This document shows positions 23,577-31,421 of a stretch of 49,230 nt of DNA, one piece after another. Location: contig NZ_JAENRY010000069.1 in assembly GCF_016612545.1 (NCBI RefSeq), positions 1-49,230 of the forward strand, in the 5' to 3' direction. A program made the position numbers and the translations under genes. The notes under the pieces were generated by a model. It was not told the origin of the DNA and ran no database searches. It saw nothing but the letters and a program-made list of their open reading frames with translations. This stretch comes from Streptomyces sp. MBT65. GTDB taxonomy: Bacteria; Actinomycetota; Actinomycetes; Streptomycetales; Streptomycetaceae. Position 1 is the first letter of the stretch. The number at the start of each line of letters is the position of its first letter.

Positions 23577-23594
23577 CGACAACCGTTGTTGTCG
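23577..23594. promoter_or_regulatory. Inverted repeat in divergent promoter region
   Basis: CGACAAC-CGTT-GTTGTCG, a perfect 7-bp inverted repeat with a 4-base centre, lies between the divergent histidine-kinase and HTH-receiver genes. It may be an operator for both. The protein that would bind it is unknown; the HTH half of the neighbouring gene is one candidate. Confidence 0.45.
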
Positions 23595-23625
23595 TACGAC
23601 CGGCCGGGGGCCTAGGGTGCGGGCC

Positions 23626-24402
23626 ATGCCCGGCAAGGACTTCGCTCTGCAGACCACCCCCGAGGAGACGGCAGCCGTCGCGGACGCCGCGGTCGACCGA
23701 CTTGCCAGGCGTCTCTCCCTTCAACTGCGGGACGACGCCCCGTCCGCACCTCAGGGGGATCCGGCGGCATCGGCACTGACCCTGCTGCATCTGCTGGACC
23801 AGCTCCAGCGGGCCGCCGAACGTCTCCAACGGGACGCGGCCGTGTCCGCGGCCCGTGCGGGCGCCGGCTATCCGCAGATCGGTGCCGCCTGTGGCCTGAC
23901 CCGCCAAGGTGCCCGGCGCCGCTGGCCAGGACTCTTCAACCACTCTCACGAAACGCCCCTGGAGCATCCGATGATGACCACCCCCGCACGGCCCTTCGAC
24001 GTCCTCCTCGTCGAAGACGACATGGCCGATGCCCTGCTCATCGAGGAAGCCCTCAGCGAACGCGGCGCCCGCAACCTGGTCCAGGTCACCGACGGAGTCG
24101 CCGCACTGGAACATCTGCGCAGCGCCACCAGCGCACGCCCCGACCTGATCGTCCTGGACCTGAACATGCCCCGGATGAACGGACGCGACCTCCTGCGGAT
24201 CCTCAAGACGGACGAGAACCTCCAGACCATCCCCGTCGTCGTGCTCACCACCTCCACCGCCCCCGACGACGTCGCCGGCGCGTACAGCAGCCATGCCAAC
24301 GCCTACGTGAGCAAGCCCGTCAACCTGGACGAGTTCGAGCACGCCGTCCAGAGCATCGACGCCTTCTACCTCGACACCGTCACCCGCCCGCCCCGCGGCT
24401 GA
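23626..24402 (+). CDS. HTH domain fused to Rcp1-like receiver
   Basis: 258 residues from ATG 23626. Residues about 1-105 are helical and end in a helix-turn-helix (AARAGAGYPQIGAACGLTRQ, then GARRRWPGLF). Residues about 124-250 are a receiver domain of the Rcp1 type: LLVEDDMADALLIEEAL, phospho-acceptor D178 in LIVLDLNMPRMNG, then VVLTTS and the terminal YVSKPVNLDEF. An internal ATGATG at 23971 has GGAG seven bases upstream, so a receiver-only form could also be made. This looks like two genes joined by loss of a stop between them. It is the likely phosphotransfer partner of the divergent histidine kinase. Confidence 0.8.
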   Translation: MPGKDFALQTTPEETAAVADAAVDRLARRLSLQLRDDAPSAPQGDPAASALTLLHLLDQLQRAAERLQRDAAVSAARAGAGYPQIGAACGLTRQGARRRWPGLFNHSHETPLEHPMMTTPARPFDVLLVEDDMADALLIEEALSERGARNLVQVTDGVAALEHLRSATSARPDLIVLDLNMPRMNGRDLLRILKTDENLQTIPVVVLTTSTAPDDVAGAYSSHANAYVSKPVNLDEFEHAVQSIDAFYLDTVTRPPRG

Positions 24403-24582
24403 CAGCTGTTCCTTCCCGTTTTTCTGTCGGTCGGGTCAATACCCGGCAGCCAGGACTTTCCCCGGGCCGTAAGGCCGAACCGACCGGCGGACACGCCTCC
24501 GTCGCGTCGCCGGGGCAGGCACGTACTCGTGAAGCCGGCTCGGCCTCTGCGCAGCGGATACGCCGCCGGGCTAGTGAGCCTT

Positions 24583-24849
24583 TCAGGCGGCCGGAGCCGG
24601 GAAGGCCCGATCGGTGTCCGGGCGGCCGGTGCCCGGAGCTTCTGCGCTCCGGCGCTGTTCTTGGAGCAGGTCATCCGCGAGGGCGAGGGCGTGCTCAATG
24701 GTGTGCACCCCGGTGGTGACACACAGGGCGTGGGTCATGTCGTCCAGTCTGTGCCGGTTCTCAGCGGTGTCGCTTTCGAACTGCATGATGCGCGCTTCCG
24801 CGTAACGCGACAGCAGGATGCGCAGAACCTGGGGCTTTGGAGTGATCAT
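24583..24849 (-). CDS. DUF5133 family protein
   Basis: 88 residues from ATG (MITPKPQVLRILLSRYAEAR), with a central LDDMTHALCVTTGVHTIEHALA and a disordered Pro/Ala end. The N-terminal helix, the TLCV-TG core and the length match DUF5133, a small Streptomyces family of unknown function often found among differentiation or stress genes. The frame stays open another 91 codons upstream, but that part is Arg/Ser-rich shadow. An AGGAAGAGGGCC tract lies just before the start. It is isolated, facing the HTH-receiver gene across 180 bases without other features. Confidence 0.75.
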   Translation of the reverse strand: MITPKPQVLRILLSRYAEARIMQFESDTAENRHRLDDMTHALCVTTGVHTIEHALALADDLLQEQRRSAEAPGTGRPDTDRAFPAPAA

Positions 24850-25133
24850 GAAGGCCCTCTTCCTGTGCGGTAGTCCTCTCCTCTCCGGGAAGTGTGCGCG
24901 CATAGCCGCTCTTGCGCAGCGCCGCCCCGCGGAAGTGCTGGAGTCGCGGCTCCTCCGGCTGTCTGAGCTTGGACATCGGTCAGCTCGGCGGCCTCCGTGT
25001 CCCCACCGGAGCGCACGCACCGGCCCTCTCCGCCACCCGGTGCGCTCTCGGTCGCGGGGCCCGGCGGGACAGCGTGCACTGGAAGAGGTGGAAGCGAGTG
25101 TGACTCGCCCCGTACGGAGCACCCGAGGAGTGA
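24850..25133. other. Intergenic stretch without a gene
   Basis: Several frames are open here on both strands, but all are Arg/Ser/Pro-rich with no ribosome site or recognisable domain. It should hold the promoter of the DUF5133 gene (minus); no clear -10/-35 pair was found. Confidence 0.4.
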
Positions 25134-25145
25134 GGACGTACGTCC
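25134..25145. promoter_or_regulatory. 12-bp palindrome before stabilisation-type gene
   Basis: GGACGTACGTCC is a perfect 12-bp palindrome located 33 bases before ATG 25179. It has the size of a dimeric regulator half-site pair. No regulator can be assigned. Confidence 0.3.
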
Positions 25146-25178
25146 CCCCACGTTGGTCCCGAAGTGAGGAGAGCGGTC

Positions 25179-25505
25179 ATGCCGGCAGGTTCCAGCCCCA
25201 AGCGGGAACGGCAGTACGAGCACATCAAGGACAGTGCGGAGAAGCGGGGAGCGTCCACCGGGCGCGCGAAGGAGATCGCCGCGCGGACGGTCAACAAGGA
25301 ACGGGCCCGCTCCGGCGAGGCGAAGCAGCCGGGCAAGGTCTCCACCCAGGACAAGAAATCCGCCTCGCAGCGGGGAGGCGAGCGCTCGCACCGAGGCCCG
25401 GTGAGTCCCACCAGGGACCAGTTGTACGAGGAGGCCCGGAAGCGCAACATCCACGGCCGCTCCTCCATGAACAAGCAGCAACTAGCCAAGGCACTCGGCC
25501 ACTGA
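25179..25505 (+). CDS. Small basic 'plasmid stabilisation'-type protein
   Basis: 108 residues, highly charged: SPKRERQYEHIKDSAEKRGA, RAKEIAARTVNKERARSGEA, and a C-terminal SAP/Rho-N-like helix pair (RDQLYEEARKRNIHGRSSM, NKQQLAKAL). Streptomyces genomes often annotate such proteins as 'plasmid stabilization protein', although evidence is thin. The C-terminal helices resemble the nucleic-acid-binding N-terminus of Rho. ATG 25179 has GAGGAGAG upstream. It is probably transcribed alone or with the DJ-1-type gene 60 bases downstream. Confidence 0.75.
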   Translation: MPAGSSPKRERQYEHIKDSAEKRGASTGRAKEIAARTVNKERARSGEAKQPGKVSTQDKKSASQRGGERSHRGPVSPTRDQLYEEARKRNIHGRSSMNKQQLAKALGH

Positions 25506-25565
25506 CCGTCGCATACGTCGCGGCCCCCTGGTCTCGCGACCCGCCACGAAGAAAGGCGCATCCCC

Positions 25566-26132
25566 ATGGCTGACAGGCCCCTCAACGGCCACCGTGTACT
25601 GGCGCTCGTCACCAACTACGGGGTCGAACAGGACGAGCTGCTGGTACCGCTCGCACGGCTGCGCGAGGACGGAGCGGACATCACCGTCGCCGCGGCGACG
25701 GCCGACCCCATCCGCACCCTGGTCGGCGACAAGGACCCCGGCGAAACCGTGAAGCCCGACGCCACCTTCGACGTGGTGGACCCCGGGGACCACCAGCTCC
25801 TGCTGCTCCCCGGCGGCACCCTCAACGCCGACCAGCTCCGCCTCGACGACAAGGCCCTCGCCATCGTCAAGGCGTTCGCCACCTCGGGCCGCCCCATCGC
25901 CGCCATCTGCCACGGCCCCTGGGCCCTGGTCGAAGCGGACGTCGTCCGGGGCAAAACGCTGACGTCCTACGCCTCGCTGCGCACCGACATCCGCAACGCC
26001 GGAGCCGCGTCCTGGGTCGACGAGCCCGTGGTCAGCGACACCGAGGGCGGCTACACCCTGGTCACCTCCCGCACACCCAAGGACCTCGACGCCTTCCTCG
26101 ACGCGATCAGCAAGGCCCTCATCGGGTCCTGA
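25566..26132 (+). CDS. DJ-1/PfpI type-1 glutamine amidotransferase-like protein
   Basis: 188 residues, one DJ-1/PfpI domain. The nucleophile elbow is IAAICHGPW with C115, the partner acid is probably E21 in NYGVEQDEL, and LLLPGGTLNADQLR precedes the elbow. Family members include protein chaperones, glyoxalases and stress proteases; the exact reaction cannot be told. AAAGG lies eight to ten bases before ATG 25566. The C-terminus (LVTSRTPKDLDAFLDAI) is complete. Its position among oxidative-stress genes fits a carbonyl or oxidative stress role. Confidence 0.9.
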   Translation: MADRPLNGHRVLALVTNYGVEQDELLVPLARLREDGADITVAAATADPIRTLVGDKDPGETVKPDATFDVVDPGDHQLLLLPGGTLNADQLRLDDKALAIVKAFATSGRPIAAICHGPWALVEADVVRGKTLTSYASLRTDIRNAGAASWVDEPVVSDTEGGYTLVTSRTPKDLDAFLDAISKALIGS

Positions 26133-26238
26133 ACCACCGATCCGACCCGCGCCGGGCAGCCGCCCTCCCTGCCGGACCGACCGGCCCAGGATTGCGCTCC
26201 CCGCTCGGGGACGCCCTTCTCAACGATTGGACTCCGCC

Positions 26239-26367
26239 ATGCTCAAAGCCATCGCCGACGTGCTGCGGTCGATCGGCAGCGCGATCGCCACCGTCGTCAC
26301 GCTGCCCTTCCGCGCCGTCGCCCGGCTCTTCGGCGGCGCCTCCGACAGCGCACACGGACATCACTGA
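26239..26367 (+). CDS. 42-residue LPF/FGGAS peptide, intact copy
   Basis: MLKAIADVLRSIGSAIATVV is followed by TLPFRAVARLFGGASDSAHG and HH. It is a short amphipathic/hydrophobic peptide with a basic face and a conserved-looking FGGAS tail. A second copy at 33518-33636 shares the whole pattern but is frameshifted, which shows that the sequence is a real repeated gene and not chance. Function unknown; membrane association is likely. The frame is too short to judge by length alone. Confidence 0.6.
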   Translation: MLKAIADVLRSIGSAIATVVTLPFRAVARLFGGASDSAHGHH

Positions 26368-26533
26368 GAACACCGATGCGCGTCGTCTGCCCGAACTGGA
26401 GAGCGGCGCGCACAGTGATCCGGTACTGCCGGACGTCCTCGCACGCGGGCGTCCCCGTGGAAGTGGCCCGGGCCTCCGCAGACCGATGCGCCGTTTTCCA
26501 TGCCCCAGGTGAGGACGAGGTGGAGGACCAGTC

Positions 26534-27250
26534 ATGCCGCGATCACGTGAAGAAGCCCGTTTCAGACACCCCCGGCACGAACGCCGCGGAGAACCTCGGC
26601 TGCCGGCTGTGGCAGCGACACTCGTCGCCATCGCGCTCTACCTCTTCCTGCCCCAGCAGCTCCTGATCGCCCCCCGTTACGTCCTGCCCGCCCTGGAGTG
26701 CGTGCTGCTCATCCCCCTCATAGCGATCAACCCGCGCCGGCTGACGCGACAGACGCGGGCGTTCCGCGTGCTGTCGCTGACACTCGTCGCCTTGATCGGG
26801 GCCAGCAACCTCTTCGCTCTCGGAATCCTGGTCCATGAGCTGGTGTCCGCCGGAGTCAAGGACGGCCGGGAGCTGTTGGTGGCCTCGTTGCAGATCTGGC
26901 TCACCAACATCATCGTCTTCGGCCTGGCCTACTGGGAGCTGGACCGGGGCGGCCCCGTCAGCCGGACCCAAGTACCGCGCGAATCACTGCCGTTGGCCGA
27001 CTTTCGCTTCTCTCAGGACGAGAACGCCGGCGCCGTCCAGGAAGTCTCCGACGGCTCCAGCAAAACAGCCGACTGGGTACCCACACTGATGGACTACCTC
27101 TACGTGTCGGTGACCAACTCCACCGCCTTCAGCCCCACGGACACCATGCCGCTCTCCACCCGCGCCAAGTTCCTGATGAGCGTGGAGAGCGTCACCGCCC
27201 TCCTCACCTCGCTCCTCGTGATCGCCCGCGCGGTCAGCATCCTGCACTGA
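26534..27250 (+). CDS. Membrane protein with channel-like C-terminus
   Basis: 238 residues. The basic N-terminus is followed by four hydrophobic segments (about 25-48, 50-66, 81-105 and 115-135), then a polar loop, and a C-terminal part TLMDYLYVSVTNSTAFSPTD followed by a last helix (VTALLTSLLVIARAVSIL). The pattern Y-x-S-x-T-N-x-T-A-F-x-P-T-D resembles the pore-loop region of DUF1345 or two-helix potassium-channel-like proteins, without a true GYG filter. ATG 26534 has GGAGG ten bases upstream. Ion or small-solute transport is a guess. Confidence 0.7.
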   Translation: MPRSREEARFRHPRHERRGEPRLPAVAATLVAIALYLFLPQQLLIAPRYVLPALECVLLIPLIAINPRRLTRQTRAFRVLSLTLVALIGASNLFALGILVHELVSAGVKDGRELLVASLQIWLTNIIVFGLAYWELDRGGPVSRTQVPRESLPLADFRFSQDENAGAVQEVSDGSSKTADWVPTLMDYLYVSVTNSTAFSPTDTMPLSTRAKFLMSVESVTALLTSLLVIARAVSILH

Positions 27251-27266
27251 CGGTGTTCCCATCCGC

Positions 27267-27419
27267 TCAACCAGCGAGCCCCGCCGTCGCCTTGTTGGCC
27301 CGGCAGGTGGCCAGGGCCGCCTGGACGGCGGGAGCTGTAGACAGGTCGATCTCACCCTCCAAGACGATGGTCGCCCGGCCATTGGGCCGGTATCCGACCA
27401 TCGCACGCACTACAGACAC
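27267..27419 (-). pseudogene. STAS-domain (anti-anti-sigma) gene fragment
   Basis: From GTG 27419, with GAGG upstream, the frame reads RPNGRATIVLEGEIDLSTAP then AVQAALATC before losing similarity and stopping. That is the N-terminal third of a STAS domain (SpoIIAA/RsbV type); the phosphorylated-serine region and the rest are missing. It is a 3'-truncated gene. STAS proteins are substrates of PP2C phosphatases such as the one encoded at 20710-21903. Confidence 0.65.
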
Positions 27420-27731
27420 GGCGCCTCGGCTTCCCGGACCCGTACCAAAGTCACCGTGATGGTGCACTGGCGCGGGGCGCGGTCGGAGGGGTGAGCAACG
27501 AGCTTGCCGAGAGGACGGTGGCTGAGCCGGACGGTCGGCCGCCTGGACACTCCAGGAGAGAGGCGGTCCACTTACCGGAGGTTGACGCCGTCCAACGACA
27601 AAAAGCGCCGGGGTCAAGGACGCACTACCGCCCTACGCGACATCGCGGGCAGCGCACAGCTGTTCGCTTTCGCCACACCAACCCGCCCGGAAGGCGGCGA
27701 AGGCGGAGGACATCCCTGGCGCATCACGCCG
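27420..27731. other. Intergenic stretch with no convincing gene
   Basis: A GTG at 27491 follows GGAGGG, but the frame it opens is Arg-rich and runs into the transporter remnant antisense. Nothing else recognisable. The segment lies between two gene fragments and is probably debris. Confidence 0.4.
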
Positions 27732-27830
27732 TCATCTCCGTTCCTTCTTGGGAAACACGTACTCGTCGAGGAAGCCGACGGCGACGGGCGCCGGAAGGGC
27801 GCCGATACTGCCGAGTAGCACCGTGTGGAC
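27732..27830 (-). pseudogene. AI-2E transporter 3' end remnant
   Basis: The minus-strand translation LLGSIGALPAPVAVGFLDEY then VFPKKERR and TGA matches the end of the intact transporter at 30037-31215 (IGALVAIPAAVAVGLVLDEY, VFPKKQRT). About 35 codons survive and several codons are lost within them. The remainder of the gene is absent upstream. It shares a 29-base identical stretch with the intact gene. Confidence 0.75.
27744..27772 (+). repeat. 29-bp direct repeat, copy 1
   Basis: Identical over 29 bases (beginning CTTCTTGGGAAACACG) to 30049-30077, same orientation. It is part of the duplicated transporter 3' end. The two copies bracket 2.3 kb that includes the FAD-Rieske gene. Confidence 0.85.
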
Positions 27831-27882
27831 GACTCCCGGTGCGACTTCGCGTATCCCATCGCCATGAGGGAACTCGGCGACC

Positions 27883-29418
27883 ATGAACTCCAAGGCAGAA
27901 ACCAAGGGCTCGTACTGGCTGGAGACCACACCGCCCACCGGACCCCCCGCTCCCCCGCCGTCACATGACCTCTCCGTCGACGTCGCGGTCATCGGCGCCG
28001 GCATCGCGGGACTCAGCACCGCCTGGGAACTGACCCGGCAGGGACGCGAGGTGGCCGTACTGGAGGCCGGACGGCTCGCCGCTGGCGTCACCGCGCACAC
28101 GACAGCCAAGCTGACCGCCCTGCACACGCTCGTCTACGACCATCTCCGCCACACCCGCGGCCCCGAGGGCGCCAGGCTGTACGCGCGCTCGCAGTCCGCC
28201 GCGATCCGCCACGCCGCCGAGATCGTCGAGGAGTTGGACATCGACTGCGAGTGGGAGGAGGCGGCGGCCTTCACCTATGCCGAGGACCCGCGAGGCGTCG
28301 AGGAGCTGCGGGCCGAGGCGGAGGCCGCACGGGAGGCGGGGCTGCCCGCCGATTTCGTCACGGAGACCGACCTTCCCTTCCCGGTGGCCGGCGCGGTCCG
28401 GGTGACGGGCCAGGCCCAGTTCCACCCCCGGAAGTACCTGCTGGCGCTCGCGGACGACCTGCGCCGGTGCGGTGGTGCCGTGTACGAGGACACGCGGGTC
28501 GTGGGTCTCAGCGAGGGCGAACCCTGCGTGCTGACGACCGACACCGGAGTGTCGGTGCGCGCCCGCGAGGTCGTGGTGGCCACGCACTACCCCGTGTTCG
28601 ACCGGGCCCTGCTCTTCACCAGGCTCTCCCCGAGGCGGGAACTGGTGGTGGCCGGCACCGTCGACGAGGCCCTGGCCCCGCGCGGCATGTACATCACCCC
28701 CGAGCAGGCCACGCGCTCGGTGCGCAGCGCACCGTACGGCGACGGCAAACGCCTGCTGATCGTCACCGGGGAACATTTCACTCCCGGTGCCAACGACGTC
28801 GAGGAACGCTTCGCCCGGCTGTCCGCCTGGGCCGAGGGCCACTTCCCCGGGCTCACGCTCACGCACCGCTGGGCAACGCAGGACAATGACTCCACCGACT
28901 CCGTGCCCCTCGTCGGACCGCTCCACGCCCGCAGCCGGCACACCTACGTCGCCACCGGCTTCGGCGGCTGGGGGCTGAGCGGCGGCATCATGGCGGGTGG
29001 CCTGCTCAGCGACCTCGTCCGCGGACGCGAGTGCGAGTGGAGCGGCCTCTACGATCCGCGCCGCCTGACCTCCGTGATCCGCGAAGGCGGGTCGTTCCTG
29101 AAGCAACAGGCCCACGTGGCACGGCACTTCGTCGGCGACCGGCTACCGGCCCTGACAAGCCCGGCGCCGGCACCGGAGGACATCCCTCGCGGCGAGGGTT
29201 TCGTGATCCGGACGGGCGGCAGGCAATGCGCCGTTCACCGCGACGAGAACGGCCAGCTCCACGCGGTCTCGGCCCGTTGCACCCACCTCGGCTGCATTGT
29301 CGCCTTCAACAGCGCGGAGCAGGCGTGGGAATGTCCGTGCCACGGCTCCCGCTTCGCCCCAGACGGACAGATCCTCCAAGGCCCGGCCGTACGGCCGTTG
29401 GAGAAGCGCGACATCTGA
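27883..29418 (+). CDS. FAD-dependent oxidoreductase with Rieske 2Fe-2S domain
   Basis: 511 residues. An N-terminal DAO-type FAD domain has the dinucleotide motif VAVIGAGIAGLSTAWEL (about 33-49) and LEAGRLAAGVTAHTTAK; the FAD domain closes with YVATGFGGWGLSGGIMAG. After a linker, the C-terminal Rieske domain carries C-x-H...C-x2-H: ARCTHLGC and WECPCHGSRF (about 463-486). Such fusions oxidise amines or other small molecules and pass electrons to the iron-sulfur centre; the substrate is unknown. ATG 27883 follows a GAGGGAA at a somewhat long distance. It lies between two copies of a 29-bp repeat and two broken genes. Confidence 0.9.
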   Translation: MNSKAETKGSYWLETTPPTGPPAPPPSHDLSVDVAVIGAGIAGLSTAWELTRQGREVAVLEAGRLAAGVTAHTTAKLTALHTLVYDHLRHTRGPEGARLYARSQSAAIRHAAEIVEELDIDCEWEEAAAFTYAEDPRGVEELRAEAEAAREAGLPADFVTETDLPFPVAGAVRVTGQAQFHPRKYLLALADDLRRCGGAVYEDTRVVGLSEGEPCVLTTDTGVSVRAREVVVATHYPVFDRALLFTRLSPRRELVVAGTVDEALAPRGMYITPEQATRSVRSAPYGDGKRLLIVTGEHFTPGANDVEERFARLSAWAEGHFPGLTLTHRWATQDNDSTDSVPLVGPLHARSRHTYVATGFGGWGLSGGIMAGGLLSDLVRGRECEWSGLYDPRRLTSVIREGGSFLKQQAHVARHFVGDRLPALTSPAPAPEDIPRGEGFVIRTGGRQCAVHRDENGQLHAVSARCTHLGCIVAFNSAEQAWECPCHGSRFAPDGQILQGPAVRPLEKRDI

Positions 29419-29507
29419 ACGGCGCGGCGTTTCACGCCCGTTGCCCACGGGAACCCGGTGAACACCCCATCGAGAGTTCGACCGACGCAGAGAGAAGTTG
29501 AACCGCC

Positions 29508-29684
29508 GTGACCGCGCGCACCGTCAAACAGAAAGCCCTGAAGGTGGCCAGGACAGGCTGGTCGAAGGCCCGTCACCGCCGCGGCAAAGGCGTACGCACA
29601 TGCGTTCCCGCAGTGGACAGCAACGGATCCCCCGCCACGGTGCGCACGAGCGCGGAGGGGAACATTGTCCGAGGCGAGGACTGA
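29508..29684 (+). CDS. Small basic protein, unknown
   Basis: 58 residues from GTG 29508, with GAGAGAAG about ten bases upstream. The N-terminal half is strongly basic (ARTVKQKALKVARTGWSKAR, then HRRGKGVRT) and the C-terminal half is acidic and polar. No family recognised. Its end overlaps the start of the broken isochorismatase gene. High third-position GC in the first half supports coding. Confidence 0.45.
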   Translation: MTARTVKQKALKVARTGWSKARHRRGKGVRTCVPAVDSNGSPATVRTSAEGNIVRGED

Positions 29685-29960
29685 CCGGCCTCCTGCCCTT
29701 ATTCCTCAGATCGGCGGACAGACCACGCCCGGGGGGAAGAACCACAGGGCTCGCTCTCGTAGTCATCGACGTGATCAACACGTACGACCACGAGGGCGCC
29801 GAACTCCTCGTGCTGTCGGTCCGACGCGTCGTGCCCGTCCTGGCCGAACTGATCGACGCGGCCCGCAAGGCAAACGTCCCGGTGATCTATGCGAACAGCG
29901 CCTTCGGCCTGTGGCGCTCCCACCACGGCGAACTCCTCGACATCGCGCTGGCCAGCCCTA
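29665..29960 (+). pseudogene. Isochorismatase-like hydrolase, frameshifted and truncated
   Basis: TTG 29665 follows the strong ribosome site GGAGGGG and starts MSEARTDRPPALIPQIGGQT. A one-base shift in a run of six Gs near 29731-29736 is needed to continue into GLALVVIDVINTYDHEGAEL, then VRRVVPVLAELIDAA and VPVIYANSAFGLW, a typical isochorismatase/cysteine-hydrolase N-terminus. Similarity ends near 29960, before the catalytic cysteine. The antisense end of the AI-2E gene follows. The gene is thus broken twice; the G-run shift alone could be a sequencing error, but the truncation could not. Confidence 0.75.
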
Positions 29961-30036
29961 CGCCGCCCCTCGGGTCCTCGGGCACCCGGAATCCCGGCAA
30001 CCATCGGAGGCATCCCAGGGGGCATGGAGTACGGCG

Positions 30037-31215
30037 TCATGTGCGTTGCTTCTTGGGAAACACGTACTCGTCGAGGACCAGGCCGACGGCGACAGCCGCC
30101 GGGATGGCGACGAGGGCGCCGATGATGCCGAGGAGCGCCCCACCGACCAGCACCGCGAGAACGGTGACCAACGGGTGGACGTCGACCGCGAACTTCATGG
30201 CCCTGGGCACGATGAGGTAGTCCTCGGCGACGCGGAAGACGACGTAGAAGACCGCGGTCGCGATCGCGATGGGCAGGGACAGGGAGAGCGCGACGAGGCT
30301 GACGACGATTCCTGCGAGGGTGGAGCCGACGATCGGGATCAGGTCCATCAGGGCGGTGAAGACGCCCAGCGCGGCTGGGTACGGGACACCGGTGGCCACG
30401 CACCAGCCGAAGGTCGCCACGCCCGCGATACCGGAGGTGACGAGGTTGCCGAGCATGAACTTGCCGATGCGGCTCATGATTTCCTCGGCCACGCCCTCGA
30501 CGCGCTCACGGCGACTGGCCGCCACGAAGCGATAGCCGAACTGCTTCATGGTCGGCAGTGCCGCCATGCAGTACAGAGTCACCGTGATCACGATCGCCGT
30601 GGACGTGACGGTGCTCAAGACGATCTGACCCGCGCCCAGGACACCTCCCGCCAGGCCGGACGCCCCGCTTCCCGAGCCGATCTGCTCCTTCGCCTTCTCG
30701 ACCACGTGGTAGCGGTCCTCCAGGCGACCGATCGTCGACTGGTGATTGTGGACCTGCTCCAGCCAGCCGGGCACCGCGTCCACCAGCGCGCCGATCTCCT
30801 TGGCCACGGGCGGAATGACCAGGGCCAGAAATCCTCCGAGTACGACGATGAAGCCGGTCAGCACGATCGCCACGGCCCAGCCGCGCCGCAGCCCCCGGCG
30901 CGTGAACCACACGACCAGCGGTTCCAGACTGATCGCGATGAACACGGCCAGCAGGAGCAGCGTCAGCATCGAACTGACCCGCATGACGGTCTGCACGGCC
31001 AGCCACGCCAGACTCGCCCCCAGTCCCAGCGCGAACCCGACCGTCACCCACGACCGTCCACGTCCGCCGCGTGAATCTCCGGGCGGGGGCCGCTGCGGCG
31101 CCTTCCGGGACTCCTCTACGGCGTCCACCGGGCCGGGGTCGGAGCCGTTCACGTCCGTCCCTTCAGGAACTGCGTGCTCGTCCCGGACGGACTCGGGCTC
31201 GGACTGGGCAGACAT
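30037..31215 (-). CDS. AI-2E family transporter (intact)
   Basis: 392 residues: a polar N-terminus of about 60, then eight or so hydrophobic segments. The N-terminal pair is ASLAWLAVQTVMRVSSMLTL and LLLAVFIAISLEPLVVWF; the periplasmic-like loop contains VDAVPGWLEQVHNHQ; the conserved core includes GVFTALMDLIPIVGSTLAGI. Family members (TqsA/YdiK type, PF01594) export autoinducer-2 or act as ion antiporters; the substrate is unknown here. ATG 31215 has TAGGAGAG about nine bases upstream. Translation from further upstream would include a repeated FEATRPS leader that looks non-coding. A partial second copy exists at 27732-27830. Confidence 0.9.
   Translation of the reverse strand: MSAQSEPESVRDEHAVPEGTDVNGSDPGPVDAVEESRKAPQRPPPGDSRGGRGRSWVTVGFALGLGASLAWLAVQTVMRVSSMLTLLLLAVFIAISLEPLVVWFTRRGLRRGWAVAIVLTGFIVVLGGFLALVIPPVAKEIGALVDAVPGWLEQVHNHQSTIGRLEDRYHVVEKAKEQIGSGSGASGLAGGVLGAGQIVLSTVTSTAIVITVTLYCMAALPTMKQFGYRFVAASRRERVEGVAEEIMSRIGKFMLGNLVTSGIAGVATFGWCVATGVPYPAALGVFTALMDLIPIVGSTLAGIVVSLVALSLSLPIAIATAVFYVVFRVAEDYLIVPRAMKFAVDVHPLVTVLAVLVGGALLGIIGALVAIPAAVAVGLVLDEYVFPKKQRT
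30049..30077 (+). repeat. 29-bp direct repeat, copy 2
   Basis: Identical to 27744-27772 and located at the 3' end of the intact AI-2E gene. Confidence 0.85.
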
Positions 31216-31231
31216 CGCGACGACTCTCCTA

Positions 31232-31281
31232 GACGGCCTCGTGGCCTCGAACAGATGGCTGGATGGCCTCGTAGCCTCGAA
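31232..31281. repeat. Two tandem 20-bp repeats, 30-bp period
   Basis: GACGGCCTCGTGGCCTCGAA at 31232 and GATGGCCTCGTAGCCTCGAA at 31262 differ at two positions and are 30 bp (three turns) apart. They lie in the divergent space between the AI-2E and flavin-reductase genes, and the second copy touches the -35 of the predicted sigma-B promoter. Confidence 0.6.
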
Positions 31282-31303
31282 TGGGCGTGGGTGTCCCGGG
31301 TAC
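31279..31303 (+). promoter_or_regulatory. Predicted sigma-B-type promoter (flavin reductase)
   Basis: GAAT, 15 bases, GGGTAC: a match to the Streptomyces sigma-B pattern GNNT-N14-16-GGGTAY. It points at the flavin-reductase gene starting at 31422. Confidence 0.55.
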
Positions 31304-31421
31304 CCAGGGAGTCCGGTCGTACCGCGTCCGTGCACCGCCCAGCGCGTCGCGCGCCGATCGGCACACGGAACCGGGGAACGCTTGGCGGACATCCGATCTC
31401 TTGTGGCGGGAGCCGAACACC

